Below, in pieces: positions 32,213 to 43,668 of a DNA stretch of 64,000 nucleotides. Within the stretch, counting starts at the first letter, position 1. The number at the start of each line of letters is the position of its first letter. The notes under the pieces were generated by a model. The model ran no database searches and was not told the DNA's origin. It saw nothing but the letters and a program-made list of their open reading frames with translations. A program made the translations under genes and the position numbers. This stretch comes from Chrysophaeum taylorii (lineage: Eukaryota; Sar; Pelagophyceae; Pelagomonadales; Pelagomonadaceae), in the NCBI GenBank assembly GCA_029834535.1, contig JAQMWT010000314.1, positions 186,001 through 250,000 on the forward strand. The letters are read 5' to 3'.

Positions 32213-34081
32213 AAGCGTGTGTCCGTCCGGGGGCGTCAAAATTCTGCGGCCGTAGCTACTTTTCTCCTCCTTTTTTTTTTTGTTGGAAAAAAAATCCCAG
32301 CCGGTGTCTCGGCCGCGGGATCTTAAAATCGCATGCCTATGCTCCCTACTATGGTTTTTTTTTACGAGTTGATAAAAAGTCAAATCGAACGAATGACTCC
32401 TCCGCCAGGCCAAAAAACACAAGTGGCTTAGAAGAAGAAGAAAAGCGACGCACCAGCCTGCGCATGGATCCAGCCGACGACGACAGTACCGCGTAGCGTT
32501 TGAACGTCTACCTACTGCTGGTGCCAATTTTTCAAATAAACTATGCAACGGTAAAGTATACAACGGGTCAATATCAACGGATACTTTTCTTGAGGAGAGA
32601 AGGTTAACTTTTAGATCGCGATTCCCGTTAGAGAATATACTTAACGGTACTAAGGTTAATCGCGTGCGTTGGAATCCCCTACAAGGGTGGTGGTGCTAGG
32701 AGCGATGAGCGATCACGACGGGTCGTGCCACAAGCTGAGCTCTGTCTCGGCGATGAACGGAATGAATTTCGCATTACTAAACCAAAGCCGGGGAGGCAGC
32801 ATCGTCTTTGGGCTAAGCCCTGACCTCCTCGAACAAATGACGCGCCGAATCCCAGCACGGGTCGCCCAAGACGAGACCTGCTGTATGCTTTGGACCAAGG
32901 AGCACGTTCGCACAGCGCAATCTGCCGTGACGACGCCAATCGTGTCGTCGGTACAAGCCGTGCTCGACACTCGAGGTGGCGTCCATGATCGGGTCTTCGA
33001 TGTTGATCCCGAGAACTTCGGCATCACCTAGCTCGTTGGACCGAGCGAATATATGCAGCAGCCAGAGGCCGTAGGACCTATTGAGGGGGACGTGGCTCAC
33101 TGCTTGCTGCAATGCAGATACCGTGCCGCCGCGCGCGACGCGAAAAACTGGTTACGGGGATTTGAAGCGACGGACGAGAAGTGCCGCAGCACGTCGAGTC
33201 CCGAGCGATATTGCTGCAGGGTCTCTCGCGCGCGGTTTTCGATGATGACTTGAAGAGGCCGGTGCGCCCTGGGTTTCGACGTCGAGGCGTGTGAGGATGA
33301 GATGCCCGACATTATAGCTATTTATCGGTGAAGCCGAAATAATAAGTCGTTGAATCCGACTCCCGGACTTGCAATCAACGTGTCATCATCATCAATTTCG
33401 CCCGTAAAGCGGTACGAAGTGTGCGTGGCTCATGCGGAGTGTGAGCGTACTAAGCCGGCACTAAATCGACCAAGCAGTTAAGGAAGCGCTTTCCGTTCTT
33501 AGCGCTGACTGCGAACACCGTCGGCGCTGACGCGACCGCGCGTAAAGTTTAAACTGGAGGACACACAGCTGCGAGAACGAAAAAAGTTGCGTGAGGACGA
33601 GAACGGCGAAAGGTGGCGGACACTAGTGAGTGCACCGCCGGCGCGACCAGAAACGCTCAGTGCCGACGCGACGGCGGCTTATTATTGTGAGATTGGGTGG
33701 CTCAAATAGCCAGTATGGATGCCCTGCGGTGGAAGAGAAAGAAAAAGAAAAGTCCGACACGAGGATGGCGTTTTTAATGATAAATCCTAAGGACGCAACC
33801 GCGCGGCGTCGAGCCCAACAGGCTGAATGCCGACGCTGCGCTTCCGTTATAGGAAGAGAAAGAAGAAAAGACCAGAGAGGTCGCGATATCACGCTACAAT
33901 CCAGAGTCTTACTATGTAGGGACAGACAGACGAAGACTCGGTGTAGGGACCGTGACTCTCCCTACACTCCCCATGACTCTCCCTATACTCCCAGAAAGCG
34001 AGTTGTGGTCTTTCCTCTGGCACCCCTTCCCGCGCCAGCCCTTCGCGTGGCACCCCTGACAGTGAATAGCGCCAATAGGTT
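32213..34081. other. Intergenic, no firm gene
   Basis: About 1.9 kb. Competing open frames at 32669-33031 (plus) and 32813-33112 (minus) are unrecognised, although the minus frame reads fairly like protein (SYGLWLLHIFARSNELGDAE). A 20-bp near-duplicate GACTCTCCCTACACTCCCCAT occurs twice at about 33954-33991. The last part is the 3' flank of the kinase gene. Confidence 0.35.
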
Positions 34082-35077
34082 TCATCTTCTAGGGTGGTGG
34101 CACAAAAATGAAAAGCTGGGAGAGAGGGGGTCCCTACGGAAAGTCCGGAGCTTGTTCGCGAGCTCGACGGCCGTGGGGCGACGGTCGGGCCTCGGGGCCC
34201 ACGCCTTGTCCAGGAGGGCCGCGAGGCGGGGATGCCAGATTTTCGGAATCTTTGGCCTGTGGCCGTCGCGGATGACCTTTTTTTGGAGGTCGTCGAAGCT
34301 CATGTCGGGAAAGGGCATCCCTTCCAACGCGAAGAGCTCCCAGACTGTGAGAGCAAACGAGTACACGTCGGTTGGGGTGCCGTAGTCCAAGTGGCACGCG
34401 TTCTCCGGCGCAGTATACAAAGGTGACCCGATGCCGCCCGTCAGCTGCCACGTTGTTGATTTTTCCTTCTTCGACTGCTCCGGCGCGGCGACGACGACAG
34501 TCGCAAGACCGAAATCAAGGAGCTTGACCTGGCCCGAGCCTGTGATCCCGACGTTGGCGGGCTTGACGTCACGGTGGATGACGACGAGTCCGTCCTCGAT
34601 CGCGTCGCCCGAGTGCAGGTGCGCGAGCGCCGATGCGAGCTCACCCGCCACCCTCAGCCGCTCCAAGTTGGGCATTTCCATCATCGCCCTAGCAAGGTCG
34701 GTTTCGACCCACTCCAGCACCAAACACGGCCGCCCGAACGCGGAGCCGACGCCCTCGAGGTGACATACGTTCGAGTGCGCGAGCCGTGCGAGGATGTGCG
34801 CCTCTCGCCGAAACCTCTCGAGAAGTGTCTTGCTCCGACTTTGCCGAAGCACCTTGACCGCGAAGTCCCCCGTCCGGTGGACGCTTCCTTGCGAGCCGTT
34901 CCCAACGACGTTCGACATCTCGCCGCCAACATTCATCACGCTGACATGCACGTCGGCCGCTGTCACGAAACCGCCCGAGGTCCGGTACCTCAGGTGCTCG
35001 AGCCAGTCGCACTCCTCGTCGTGCGACAGCCGTACAGTAGAGCCCTCGGACCAGCGTTCGCGCGTCGACACGAACAT
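34082..35077 (-). CDS. Serine/threonine protein kinase, TKL-like
   Basis: A 331-residue protein that is almost entirely a kinase domain. Glycine loop VVGNGSQGSV (about residue 56), catalytic Lys in FAVKVLRQ, Glu in RREAHILARL, HRDVKPANV catalytic loop with Asp, KLLDFGLATVV with DFG, and APENACHLDYGTPTDVYSF (APE and subdomain IX Asp) are all present, so it should be active. The insert between DFG and APE is long and charged (APEQSKKEKSTTW). LARLAHSNVCHLEGVG and ELFALEGMPFPDMSFDDLQ resemble tyrosine-kinase-like and RIP/MLK-type algal kinases. The HRDVKPANV loop predicts Ser/Thr specificity. No regulatory domain is attached; residues 1-45 are unassigned. Confidence 0.88.
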   Translation of the reverse strand: MFVSTRERWSEGSTVRLSHDEECDWLEHLRYRTSGGFVTAADVHVSVMNVGGEMSNVVGNGSQGSVHRTGDFAVKVLRQSRSKTLLERFRREAHILARLAHSNVCHLEGVGSAFGRPCLVLEWVETDLARAMMEMPNLERLRVAGELASALAHLHSGDAIEDGLVVIHRDVKPANVGITGSGQVKLLDFGLATVVVAAPEQSKKEKSTTWQLTGGIGSPLYTAPENACHLDYGTPTDVYSFALTVWELFALEGMPFPDMSFDDLQKKVIRDGHRPKIPKIWHPRLAALLDKAWAPRPDRRPTAVELANKLRTFRRDPLSPSFSFLCHHPRR

Positions 35078-35307
35078 GTTTTAGTTGACTCTTTTTGTTC
35101 AGCTCGTTGACTCGTTTTGTTTTGGGTAATTTTGTTTTCTGAGTGCTGACTCGACGCGTTTCAACTTGATGTTAGGCACAAAGCAGCCGTTATTAGCACA
35201 AAAGAAAGTTCTACCGTTAAAACTCGGGTTAAAATATTTTGTACCACGTCATTTTTAAGCCCTTAGTGACTGACGATGTAACTATTGGTGCAACCAAGGC
35301 CTTGAAG

Positions 35308-35374
35308 TGTGAGTAAGCTATGACACTTACCCCTGCACCACGTCCCCATTATAGTCCCCATTTCAGTTCTCACA
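35308..35374 (+). repeat. 5' LTR, 67 bp
   Basis: Begins TGTGAG and ends CTCACA, a perfect 6-bp terminal inverted repeat with the usual TG...CA ends. Shares AAGCTATGACACTTACCCCT and the following CCACGTCCCCATTATAG with the 3' copy. Unusually short for an LTR. Confidence 0.85.
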
Positions 35375-35390
35375 TGGTACCAGGTGCTCG
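35375..35390 (+). promoter_or_regulatory. Probable primer binding site
   Basis: TGGTACCAGGTGCTCG begins at the first base after the LTR. TGG is the complement of the tRNA CCA end, and position fits a reverse-transcription primer site. I could not match the rest to a specific tRNA. Confidence 0.55.
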
Positions 35391-36119
35391 TTCACGATCG
35401 AGCCTGTGCTTGACTTCGTGGCGACTCCTCCTCGGCTTCAGTTCATTGCTACGTGTTCGGTTCGTTTCGTCTACCATGTCCTCGATCGAAATTAAAGATA
35501 GCAAACTTTCGCAAAAAAACCTTGATGCCTTCAGCGGTGAGCGACATTTTTTTTTTTTCCACCCATGGCCACGTCGTCTCGCGAACATGATCATCTCTAC
35601 CGGCGATCACATTATCTCGACCAACGATCCTTGAACTAGCATATCAGCATCTCGCTGCTCTGAAGGCGAATTTCGCGTCAAGCAACAACGTTGATATCCA
35701 TGACAACCGCGACATGAACTTCACGCGACTTTACAAGCGCATTACCGATGTCTACATAGGCCATGGGGATCGCGTAGCGGACTTCCTCAACAAGTTCATC
35801 ATCGGAGTTCAAGTTTCTCGGCATTGTACCAATCACCGGAGTTCAAGTTGCTCGGCATTGTACCTGATCCGACGCGCCCTCGAGTGGGTCCTCGCATTTG
35901 ACTACGTGCATCGTGCTTCAAGACTTACTGGCTTTGTTTTATCGTCTCGCGTTTCGTACCGATGAATGTGGTTGTACCCTTGAGAAGCTCAACAACAATC
36001 AATTTAGATGGCATGCACAACCACTTCCGCCGCGCTATCCGCCGCGTCGTCAGCCACAACCCCGACTTCAGACTCTTCCAACTGACCTACCCTATACGCT
36101 ACCCTTTCCCACCAACCTG

Positions 36120-36200
36120 GCTCTACTCGATTCCGACGCACTACCCAATGTCCTTTTGGCGGCTGCAAGGATCACTTTAAGGGGGACTGCCGCAAGTTTC
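36120..36200 (+). pseudogene. Copia Gag remnant with zinc knuckle
   Basis: The frame reads CPFGGCKDHFKGDC near 36150, a C-X4-C-X2-H-X4-C variant of the Gag CCHC knuckle (normally C-X2-C). Gag-like sequence upstream begins near MSSIEIKDSKLSQKN at 35476, within a frame that breaks near a T9 run at 35550. Confidence 0.6.
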
Positions 36201-36589
36201 AAAGTTCCTAGCTATTCCGCGACAACGCCCTACCCACCATCGCCGTTCTTCTCAACAGCGCAACACTCCCAATGACTCCAACAACACCCAACAACACCAA
36301 CCCACCAACACCAACACCAGTAACACTACCTTTTCTGCTCCTATGCCTACTCCAACCTTGACCGATTCTAGTTCCACTCCGCCGCTTTTTCTTAATACCA
36401 CCACCTATTACACATCTTTGCACCTTTCTGCCAATCAAGATAATTCCAAGTCAGCGTGTGTACCGCCGATTTTCTGACGCAAGCACATCAACAACCCCAT
36501 CCCACGGAAGCCCCTCGTTTTTGTGAAGGAAAAGTGTTTTTGTGGAAGCCCCTCGTTTTTGTTTTTAGCTCCCATTGCACAGGCGCCCT

Positions 36590-36815
36590 TCGTTCTGTAT
36601 TTTCCGCTATTCGTTGCTCCTCTCCTCGTTCTGTATTTTCCCCTCGTCGTTGCTCCCCTCCTCGTTCTGTATTTCGCCTATTCGTTGCTCCACTCCCCGT
36701 TGTGCATTTTCAGCTATTCGTTGATCCACTCCCCATTCTACATTTTCTGCTATTCGTTGATCCACTCCCCGTTGTGCATTTTCACCTATTCGTTGATCCA
36801 CTCCTCGTTGTGCTT
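36590..36815 (+). repeat. 36-bp minisatellite within copia element
   Basis: Six to seven degenerate units of 36 bp such as TATTCGTTGATCCACTCCCC followed by GTTGTGCATTTTCACC. The period is a multiple of three, so one frame stays open and reads YSLIHSPLCIFT repeatedly. It arose inside the element and is probably not selected. Confidence 0.85.
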
Positions 36816-38839
36816 ATCGGTTCTGGTAAAACCAGCGAATCACGTTCCATCGCGCATTTCACCTGCCACAACTAAGCTGTGCCTGTCAATTTTTCGCGTG
36901 CGCAGCTTTCGTGCTTCCTATGTGGTTGGATCGCTCATCTTCGGGATCCTGGACCGACGCTTCTTTCCTGTGTTATTCGGCTTCTTCGTCTACGGTATCA
37001 ACACAATGTTGTGGTTCTCCTTCGCGCACTCTCGCCTTTTTCGCCGCTTTACCTTTAAAATTCGGTTTTGCTATCGCAGTGAATTCCATGCTCAGCACCC
37101 GCGACGCTATCTGCAATGTTCTTACGTCTGTGACGCTATCTGCAACGTTCTTACGTGCCACAACTGTTTTGCCACTATCGCCAGCTTCTACCGCAGTCTA
37201 TTCGAGAATGACGAGCGAAGCTCGCCGCTTGCTCCTCCAACGTTGGCCCATATGGCAACTTCGTTCTTGCAAATGCGAAAACGGGCCACTTCCTTATCTG
37301 GCACAGCAGGCTGGCATACAGCAGCCTGGTCTACCCGTGTTCGTTCCTTACACCGCTGGCGCGTCCGAAGTCTTCCATTTTCGCGTACAGGGCGCGGTCG
37401 TGCCCATGGCAACTTGCTCGCACCACAACAACCAAACACCCACGTTCGCATCAAACCTGTTTACGCCTGTTTTTGCTTCTGTCGACTCCGACCATCGTCA
37501 TAACCTGGTCACCATGCACCATGCAACATATCTACCCAAAGGCCACGTTCTCATCAGACGTCTGGTACACTGCCATCATATATACCAGCCTGTGTTCCCG
37601 CTATCTTTACCCCGCTGCGATCTTCAGTGGCAACAATCGCTTAACGCAAGTCTTCCCAGGCACTTTTGTCGCTATTGTTCTTCAGACCTCGATTTTGCTG
37701 ACAGTTTCGCTTATCAGATTTCCTGTAATGTCAACCACCGAAGGAACTTCAACGTTGTTCCGACTTTCTCGGATCACGCTTCCAAGCTATCGTCTACTGT
37801 TGCCCCATTGTCACCTGATCCTGCTGTTGCCCGATTGTCGCCTGTTCTTCCGCTGTTGCCCCCTTGTCCCCTGTGTTTGATGAGAATGCGCCGGTTTCAC
37901 TGGGACTGATCACCCCATCACGTGAACCGACCATTCTACGAGCTCATGAACTCCGACGAAACAAAGAGAGAAAACAACAAAAAGTGCACAACAAAGTCGA
38001 GCCAACCAGAGCCGACAAAACAACAAGCATGCGAAACGAAAAGCATGCAAAACAAAGTCGAGCCAAACGGAGCCGACCGCGCAAAGTCGACAAAAAGCGC
38101 ACATTATTCAGAAACCCTGCGATCGCTAACCGTTGTTTGCGATGGAGGACGGCGCCTAACACGCTTGCTCCTTGCGGCGGCCCCGGCCGTCCCGGAGTGA
38201 GACGGTGCCTGCTCGCCTCCCGGGCTGGCCGGTTAGCACCCGGAAAGTCCGCGCTGGGATGGGGTTCGCTCGGTTGGGCAGAACGCGACGGACAGGACGA
38301 TTGTTCGTGGACCAACACGTCCGCGGCCTGCGACGCTTTTGCACGACCTCGCACAAGACCGCGCGCAGTGGCGGTCCACCATCAACAAGTCCGTCCTCGT
38401 CCGTCGCCCTGCCCCAACTGCGTGATTTTCCTCTGTGATTCCGCACCGGCTTGTGCCGGTCCGGCCTGGCTCCCATGCTCGGGAGAGGTCTGAAGTTAGT
38501 TAGTTAGTTGTTCAGAAACAAATGGAGAACCAACTCAAACCCACAATACTGGCGTTTTACCACGCACTGTCGATTCTGTGTCATCTTGTCATTCCCTTCG
38601 ATTCTGTGTCATCTTGTCCTTCCCTGTACGTTAATTATTCTAGCTTTCGTTTGTTAGTTCATTATGTCTTCCTTCCCCTCTGTCTCGCCCACACAATGAT
38701 GATGGCGCTCTCACTTCCCCTCATTTGCGCGAAGCTCTAGCCCATCCAAATCCTGCACGTCGGTTGTAAGCCATTGCCAAAGAATATCATTCCCTCGGTC
38801 AGCTCGGTTGCTCGGATGTTGTTCGCGTTCCTTCTACTT

Positions 38840-39460
38840 TTTCTGGCACCATCTGCCCTTTGAAGTGGGTCCACCGCACGAAGTATGAGTCTGGCCGCTT
38901 CAAATCGTACACTGCTCATCTCGTTGTCCGCGGTTACACCCAGGTTCACGGCATTGCTTACCACGACACGTACCGTCCTGTAGATGTCATCTCTGCTTTC
39001 ATACAAGCCCCTGTCTGGCGTTGCTGTTCACGACTGGGATTTGCATAAGTTGGATGTCAACTCCGCTTTTATCCAAGCTCCCATTGACGAAGACATCTAT
39101 GTTTGGCGAAGACGAAGACATCTATGTCTGGCCACCCGAAGGTTATGCTCCTCGCCAACCCACCGATGGTTTCAAAATCATTTACACGCTCCGTTGCTCT
39201 TGGTATGGTTGCAAACAAGCTTGTCGTAATTGGTAGCTTTATTTGGCACGCTTTCTCGTCAATGACTGTGGCTTCGTCCGCGGATCTGGTGACACTTGCC
39301 GTTACAAGCTCGTGCTTAATTCTACCGTTGTCCTACGTCTCGTTCTTGTCGTTGATGATCTTCTTGTGGCGCACCCTCTTCCTTGCCTTGGTCATTACCC
39401 AGCCTTCTTCCTCCGTTTCCGAACCTTCACTGATGTTAACTAGCTTGATCTGACCACTTA
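38840..39460 (+). pseudogene. Copia reverse transcriptase remnant
   Basis: Pieces in two or three frames: KWVHRTKYESGRFKSYTAHL, VVRGYTQVHGIAYHDTYRPV, LHKLDVNSAFIQAPIDEDIY, FLVNDCGFVRGSGDTCRYKL, and VLVVDDLLVA with the catalytic DD of the usual YVDD. A local duplication (SAFIQAP twice, EDIYV twice) lies at 38990-39130. Not functional as it stands. Confidence 0.85.
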
Positions 39461-39574
39461 CGTTGGTCTCCGCATTACGCGTGCTCGCGCACAACCAGAC
39501 TTGACTCCCGCTCCCAAAGTTCTTACTCTTTCTGCGGCTGCTCTCCTGCACCTGGCTCCCCTGCTCACGTCTTC

Positions 39575-40130
39575 ATGGCACGCATCCCTTTTCGTCGTAT
39601 TGTTGGCTGTGTTTTATTTATCTCCATCATGACTCGCCCTGATATCACTTGGTCCGTCAATCAGTGTGCGCGTTTTTCACACAATCCTGGTAAACCCCAC
39701 TGGCACGCTTTATCCCACACTCTGCGTTATCTCAACGGTTCTCAGGCTCTTACACTTGTTCTTGGTCGCGATTCTACCCTTCGTCTCTGTGGTTATTCCG
39801 ACTCCAGCTGGACCGACGACCCTGATGACCGCCACTCCACTACTGACATTTGATTTCTCCTTGCTGGCTCTATCATATCCTACTGCTCACGCTCGCAGTA
39901 CCTCCTCGCCCGCTCCTCTTTTGAAGCTGAATTGCTCGTTCTTTACGCCGCTACTGCTGAGCTCTCTTGGCTTCTCAAACTTTTTGATGCCTTTGATCTC
40001 CCTCGTCACACGGTCCCAATGTATGTCGATAACAGCACCACCGTCACCCAAGTCCGTCTCCAATGTCTCATGCGGCGCACCCGCCATATTGCCATTCGCT
40101 TTTACAGCACCGCTGAAATCATCGCACCCA
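39575..40130 (+). pseudogene. Copia RNase H remnant
   Basis: MARIPFRRIVGCVLFISIMT, RPDITWSVNQCARFSHNPGK, HTLRYLNGSQAL and LRLCGYSDSSWTDDPDDRHS match the copia RNase H order (RPDI, YLKGT, GYSDADWAGD). ELSWLLKLFDAFDLPRHTVP and a YVDNSTTV piece follow after a stop and frame change. Confidence 0.85.
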
Positions 40131-40422
40131 CATCATTGATCTCCAACACAATCCCCGCCTTGACAACCTTAGCGATATCTTCACCCGTAGTACGGAAGCT
40201 CCTCCCTTCCTCCGGCTTCGTGCTCGTTACCTCACCTCGTGACTTCACCCTGATATCTCCTGTCTCTTTCTGCCACACTGCCTCTCCTGACGTCTTCCTT
40301 CAAGCTTCTCCTCTGTAAGCGTCTCACTTACCCCTTTTTCCTTCTTCCTTTTCTTTCTTTTCCAGCACCTGTGTGAGGACCTCACTTACCCCTTTTTCCT
40401 TTTCTTTCTTTTCCAGCACGTG

Positions 40423-40497
40423 TGTGAGGAAGCTATGACACTTACCCCTGCACCACGTCCCCATTATAGTTCTCACATCCCCATTTCAGCTCTCACA
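40423..40497 (+). repeat. 3' LTR, 75 bp
   Basis: Begins TGTGAG and ends CTCACA, like the 5' copy, but carries an extra TTCTCACA after ATTATAG. Two tandem copies of a pyrimidine tract (CTCACTTACCCCTTTTTCC...) precede it at 40320-40420; a classical purine tract is not seen on this strand. Confidence 0.85.
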
Positions 40498-42375
40498 TGA
40501 AGACTGACTTTTTACCTGGAAGGCGGCTGGCTGGCTGGCTTCAAGTTTGGAGTACGTCGGACTTCCTCCAGAGTGCGATACCAAGTTCCATGAGGCCTAC
40601 GATAAGGCGAAGCACATCTACGAGATGCGCGTCGGCCGCTCTGAACATCACCGATGAGCACAAGATCCGAGATCTGGCCGTGCGTCGTCGTGTCCGACAT
40701 GGGCTTCGTACACCACGAGTACTCATAATTCACCAAGTTCGGGCAGACGTACCTGGCGCTGGGCAACGTCGATCGGTCCAGCATTCAGTCGCCGCCGCTC
40801 CTGGCGTCGGGCTACGTCGACTGGTCCTAGTTCGTCATGCATTCACCGCCGCCTCCCTTTCCGCGAGACGGTCAATTGGCATTCCGAGCGCTAAGTGAAA
40901 CCCCAAGGAGGCGAGTTTTCTGGAAGTGACCAAACCTACCAGGAAGACAGGCGTGTCCCGCGTTTGGATCATCGAGGGTCACGGCCAAGCTGTCGGACCT
41001 TGTGGGTAAGCGCAAAGCAAAGCTGCCCGCGTTGTTTACACCGATGTCTAGCGAGGGCGCACCGTGGCCCGCGCCCAGAAGCGCGCCGACAAGGACGCGG
41101 ACTTGGTGCGGCGCTCCTAGCCGCCTGGGCACGCTGGAACGCGGACCTTACAAGAGCGTGTGACGCTAACCGCTTTGCCACAACGTTCTCTCTCGAGAAA
41201 TGTGGTGAGCTTCGAAAAAATGAGCCCTGCGTGACGAAGAAGTGCAAAGCTGAGACCACGCAGCGGGTGGTGCTTGCGACGAAGACGACGACCGCGACGG
41301 GCCCGACGGCGACGCTGATCAAGTCGACCACCTCGACTTTCGCGTCCTTCTACAGCTGGCACTCCAACGCCCGTCCCTGTAGCACTCGCACCTTTCCCCA
41401 CTCTCTCGTTGCTTGCTCCCGGCGCACAAGTGCTTGTGCTCCGCGTGCGCTCATTGTGATCCTCCGTCGGTTCTACGCATTTAGTCTCCCACTTGGTCAA
41501 GCACCATCTCTCCTTCAAGCGCCTTATACTAATTTCTCGTGTCGCGCAGTTCTGCTCGGGGCGGTGTACTGGCCACCCGGCATGAACCTTGACGACCTTG
41601 CCACACCTATCGGGTCGGAAGCTCTGGACCTTGAGCCGCCCCCAACAGCGCCGCCCACGCCCCAACAGCGCTGCGCACGGCTATGGACCTTGGTGCCGAC
41701 AGCCGTCCGTCGTCCAAGGCGGACGCGCCTCGGGGAGGCAGCGATAGACTTAGCCGACAGCCTGACGTCTACTTTCTCACCACCACTTCATGATCCACCT
41801 CCGTGCGCATGCCCGGCGTCCCCTCGCGGCGGTCGCCTGCTTTTCACGCACGTGCGCTAATAAACATGCACGTGGGCGCGCGGCCGGGCAGACCTGCCTC
41901 ATTGTGGTCCTGCGGCCGTGCCTCGCTACGCCGCGACCTTTTTCAGCGCCAAGTTCGCGCTTGGCAGCGGCGCCGGGCTCTTCGCCTCAATCATTCTGTA
42001 ACGATACTCCGCCGTTTCCTGCGTTTTACGGTTGGCTGTTTTCTTCGTTTCCTGTTCGACCGTGCGCTGATCTGGGCACATGACGCAGGGCGTTCAGTGG
42101 TTTGGGGGCTGTGTGGAGAGACGTGAGGGTGGAAGGCAAACGTATCCCGAGGCCAAGTCGGGTTCATGGCCGTGCCGCGGGGCAGGCGAAGAGAGGAGAG
42201 GCCACGCCTGGTTGCTGCCGCCGGGCGAGTGACGACGTTCTGCTCTGGAACGGGGTGAGGTAACGGACTTAAATGCCGTTAAGAGGCCCTTGATAAAGAT
42301 TTATCATCGGATACGCACAAGGCTGTGGCTACGACGACGCAGATCGGACAGACCCCCTCGCGTGCCAATAGCGCC
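40498..42375. other. Intergenic, degenerate open frames
   Basis: A 322-codon plus frame (40895-41860) exists but has no recognisable content and stop-laden continuations. Upstream pieces such as ECDTKFHEAYDKAKHIYEMR (about 40570-40630) and MGFVHHEYS...FTKFGQTYLALGNVD (about 40700-40770, with a stop inside) look like a dead gene of unknown type. The last bases are the NIPA promoter. Confidence 0.35.
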
Positions 42376-43668
42376 ATGCGGAACTTGACGAACATCTTTA
42401 ATGACGACGACAACGAAGACGACGACTGCGATGGCTCGGGCCAACCGCTGTGGTTTGTCGGCGTCGTGCTTGGCCTCATAGGCAGCGTGTGCATAAACAT
42501 GGGGAACAACTTCCAAAGTCTCGGCATGCACCAGCTCGCAGAAGAAAATGGTAGCGACAACCTCAAGCCATTCGAGTCGCGGGTTTGGCGAGTTGGCACC
42601 GTAATATTCGTGTGCGGGGCTCTACTCAATTTCGCCTCTTACGCCTTCGCCGCCCAGTCGATGCTCGCGTCGCTCGAGGCTGTCCAGTTCGTGACTAACA
42701 TTATTTTTTCCAAGTTTATGCTCAAGAAGACCATCACGTGGCGCATGTGCGTCGGCACGGCAATGATATGCGCGGGGACCGTGCTCGCGGTCATCAACAG
42801 CAGCCGCGAGGAACTCTGCGCGACGGCGCGGGACCTCGTCCGCAATTACACCCACAATTTGGCGTACCAGGTCTTTTTGGTGGCGACAATCGTGTTTGGG
42901 ATCGTGCTTCAGGGAACCTACGTCGCGTACCAGCGCAGCGTCGATGTCGGGCGGCCGTTGCCCGGCTTCCGGACGGTGCTCCCCGTCACCTACGCTGCCT
43001 TCTCTGCGCTCTTCGGGACGCAGTCTGTCGTGCAGGCCAAGTGTCTCGCCGAGCTCCTTCAAGCCGCGATGCCGATCGTTTACCCAGTTTTCCTCCACTG
43101 GTTTACCTACGCGGCGCTGGCGGCGTGGATCGGCCTCGTCGCAGTCTGGCTGCGCCGTATGAACGATGCCCTCGGCCTCTACGATCCCATCTTCATCATC
43201 CCTCTGCTCCAAGTCGACTTCATCTTCTTCGCGATCGTCGCCGGGGGCATCTACTTCCGCGAGTTTGACGATTTTACGCCGGCGATGTGGATAGGGTTTA
43301 CGACGGGAATCGTAGTTATCTTCGTTGGTCTCTTCTTGCTCGCGCCGTCCGATCAGGCAAAAATAGACCCCCGTCTGTCGCTCTCGCATCGGGACAGCCA
43401 CGGCAGATTTTCATCTTTTTCGGTGGCAAACACGGCAACCCTTGTCGCGCTCGCGAGCCTGTGTGAACTCGATGACTCGAGTTTCGAGAAACCTCGGAAA
43501 TGGCCTTCTGACGCGCTCGCTTCCCACGTGATCCCGGCAGATGTCGGCGACGGCCTCCCCACTGGCAAGGGGCGGCAAGTCAGGTTTACTCTCCCCTTCA
43601 AGCGCCAGGAAGGTACCAGTCTGACGACGCCGCCGTCTTTTCCAGGACACCGCCACAGCTGGAAATGA
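42376..43668 (+). CDS. NIPA-family magnesium transporter
   Basis: A 430-residue multi-spanning protein of the drug/metabolite transporter superfamily, NIPA branch. FVGVVLGLIGSVCINMGNNF is TM1, FVCGALLNFASYAFAAQSML TM2, LEAVQFVTNIIFSKFMLKK TM3 and VGTAMICAGTVLAVINSSRE TM4. LYDPIFIIPLLQVDFIFFAI and GFTTGIVVIFVGLFLLAPSD are late TMs. NIPA proteins carry Mg2+ and are found at plasma membrane and endosomes. A Lys/Arg-rich cytosolic tail of about 85 residues follows. The start is the first ATG (MRNLTNIFNDDDNEDD); in-frame sequence before it has only a GTG. Confidence 0.85.
   Translation: MRNLTNIFNDDDNEDDDCDGSGQPLWFVGVVLGLIGSVCINMGNNFQSLGMHQLAEENGSDNLKPFESRVWRVGTVIFVCGALLNFASYAFAAQSMLASLEAVQFVTNIIFSKFMLKKTITWRMCVGTAMICAGTVLAVINSSREELCATARDLVRNYTHNLAYQVFLVATIVFGIVLQGTYVAYQRSVDVGRPLPGFRTVLPVTYAAFSALFGTQSVVQAKCLAELLQAAMPIVYPVFLHWFTYAALAAWIGLVAVWLRRMNDALGLYDPIFIIPLLQVDFIFFAIVAGGIYFREFDDFTPAMWIGFTTGIVVIFVGLFLLAPSDQAKIDPRLSLSHRDSHGRFSSFSVANTATLVALASLCELDDSSFEKPRKWPSDALASHVIPADVGDGLPTGKGRQVRFTLPFKRQEGTSLTTPPSFPGHRHSWK

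Larger units (their letters stand above)
35308..40497 (+). mobile_element. Ty1/copia LTR retrotransposon, decayed
   Basis: A 5,190-bp element bounded by TGTGAG...CTCACA repeats and flanked on both sides by the same 5 bp, TGAAG (35303-35307 and 40498-40502), an intact target-site duplication. Inside are a Gag zinc knuckle, then RT and RNase H of copia type on the plus strand, all frame-broken and with stops. Base composition is much more AT-rich than the host genes. Identity rests on the RT piece KWVHRTKYESGRFKSYTAHL and the RNase H piece RPDITWSVNQCARF. No intact integrase could be recognised in the 36.8-38.5 kb interval. Confidence 0.9.

Noticed and set aside
40320-40420. Polypurine tract of the copia element
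   Set aside because: The plus strand is pyrimidine-rich here, so it cannot be a normal plus-strand primer for an element coding on the plus strand.
42325-42375. GTG-initiated N-terminal extension of the NIPA protein
   Set aside because: A nuclear eukaryotic gene should start at ATG; the first one, at 42376, still leaves all membrane segments.
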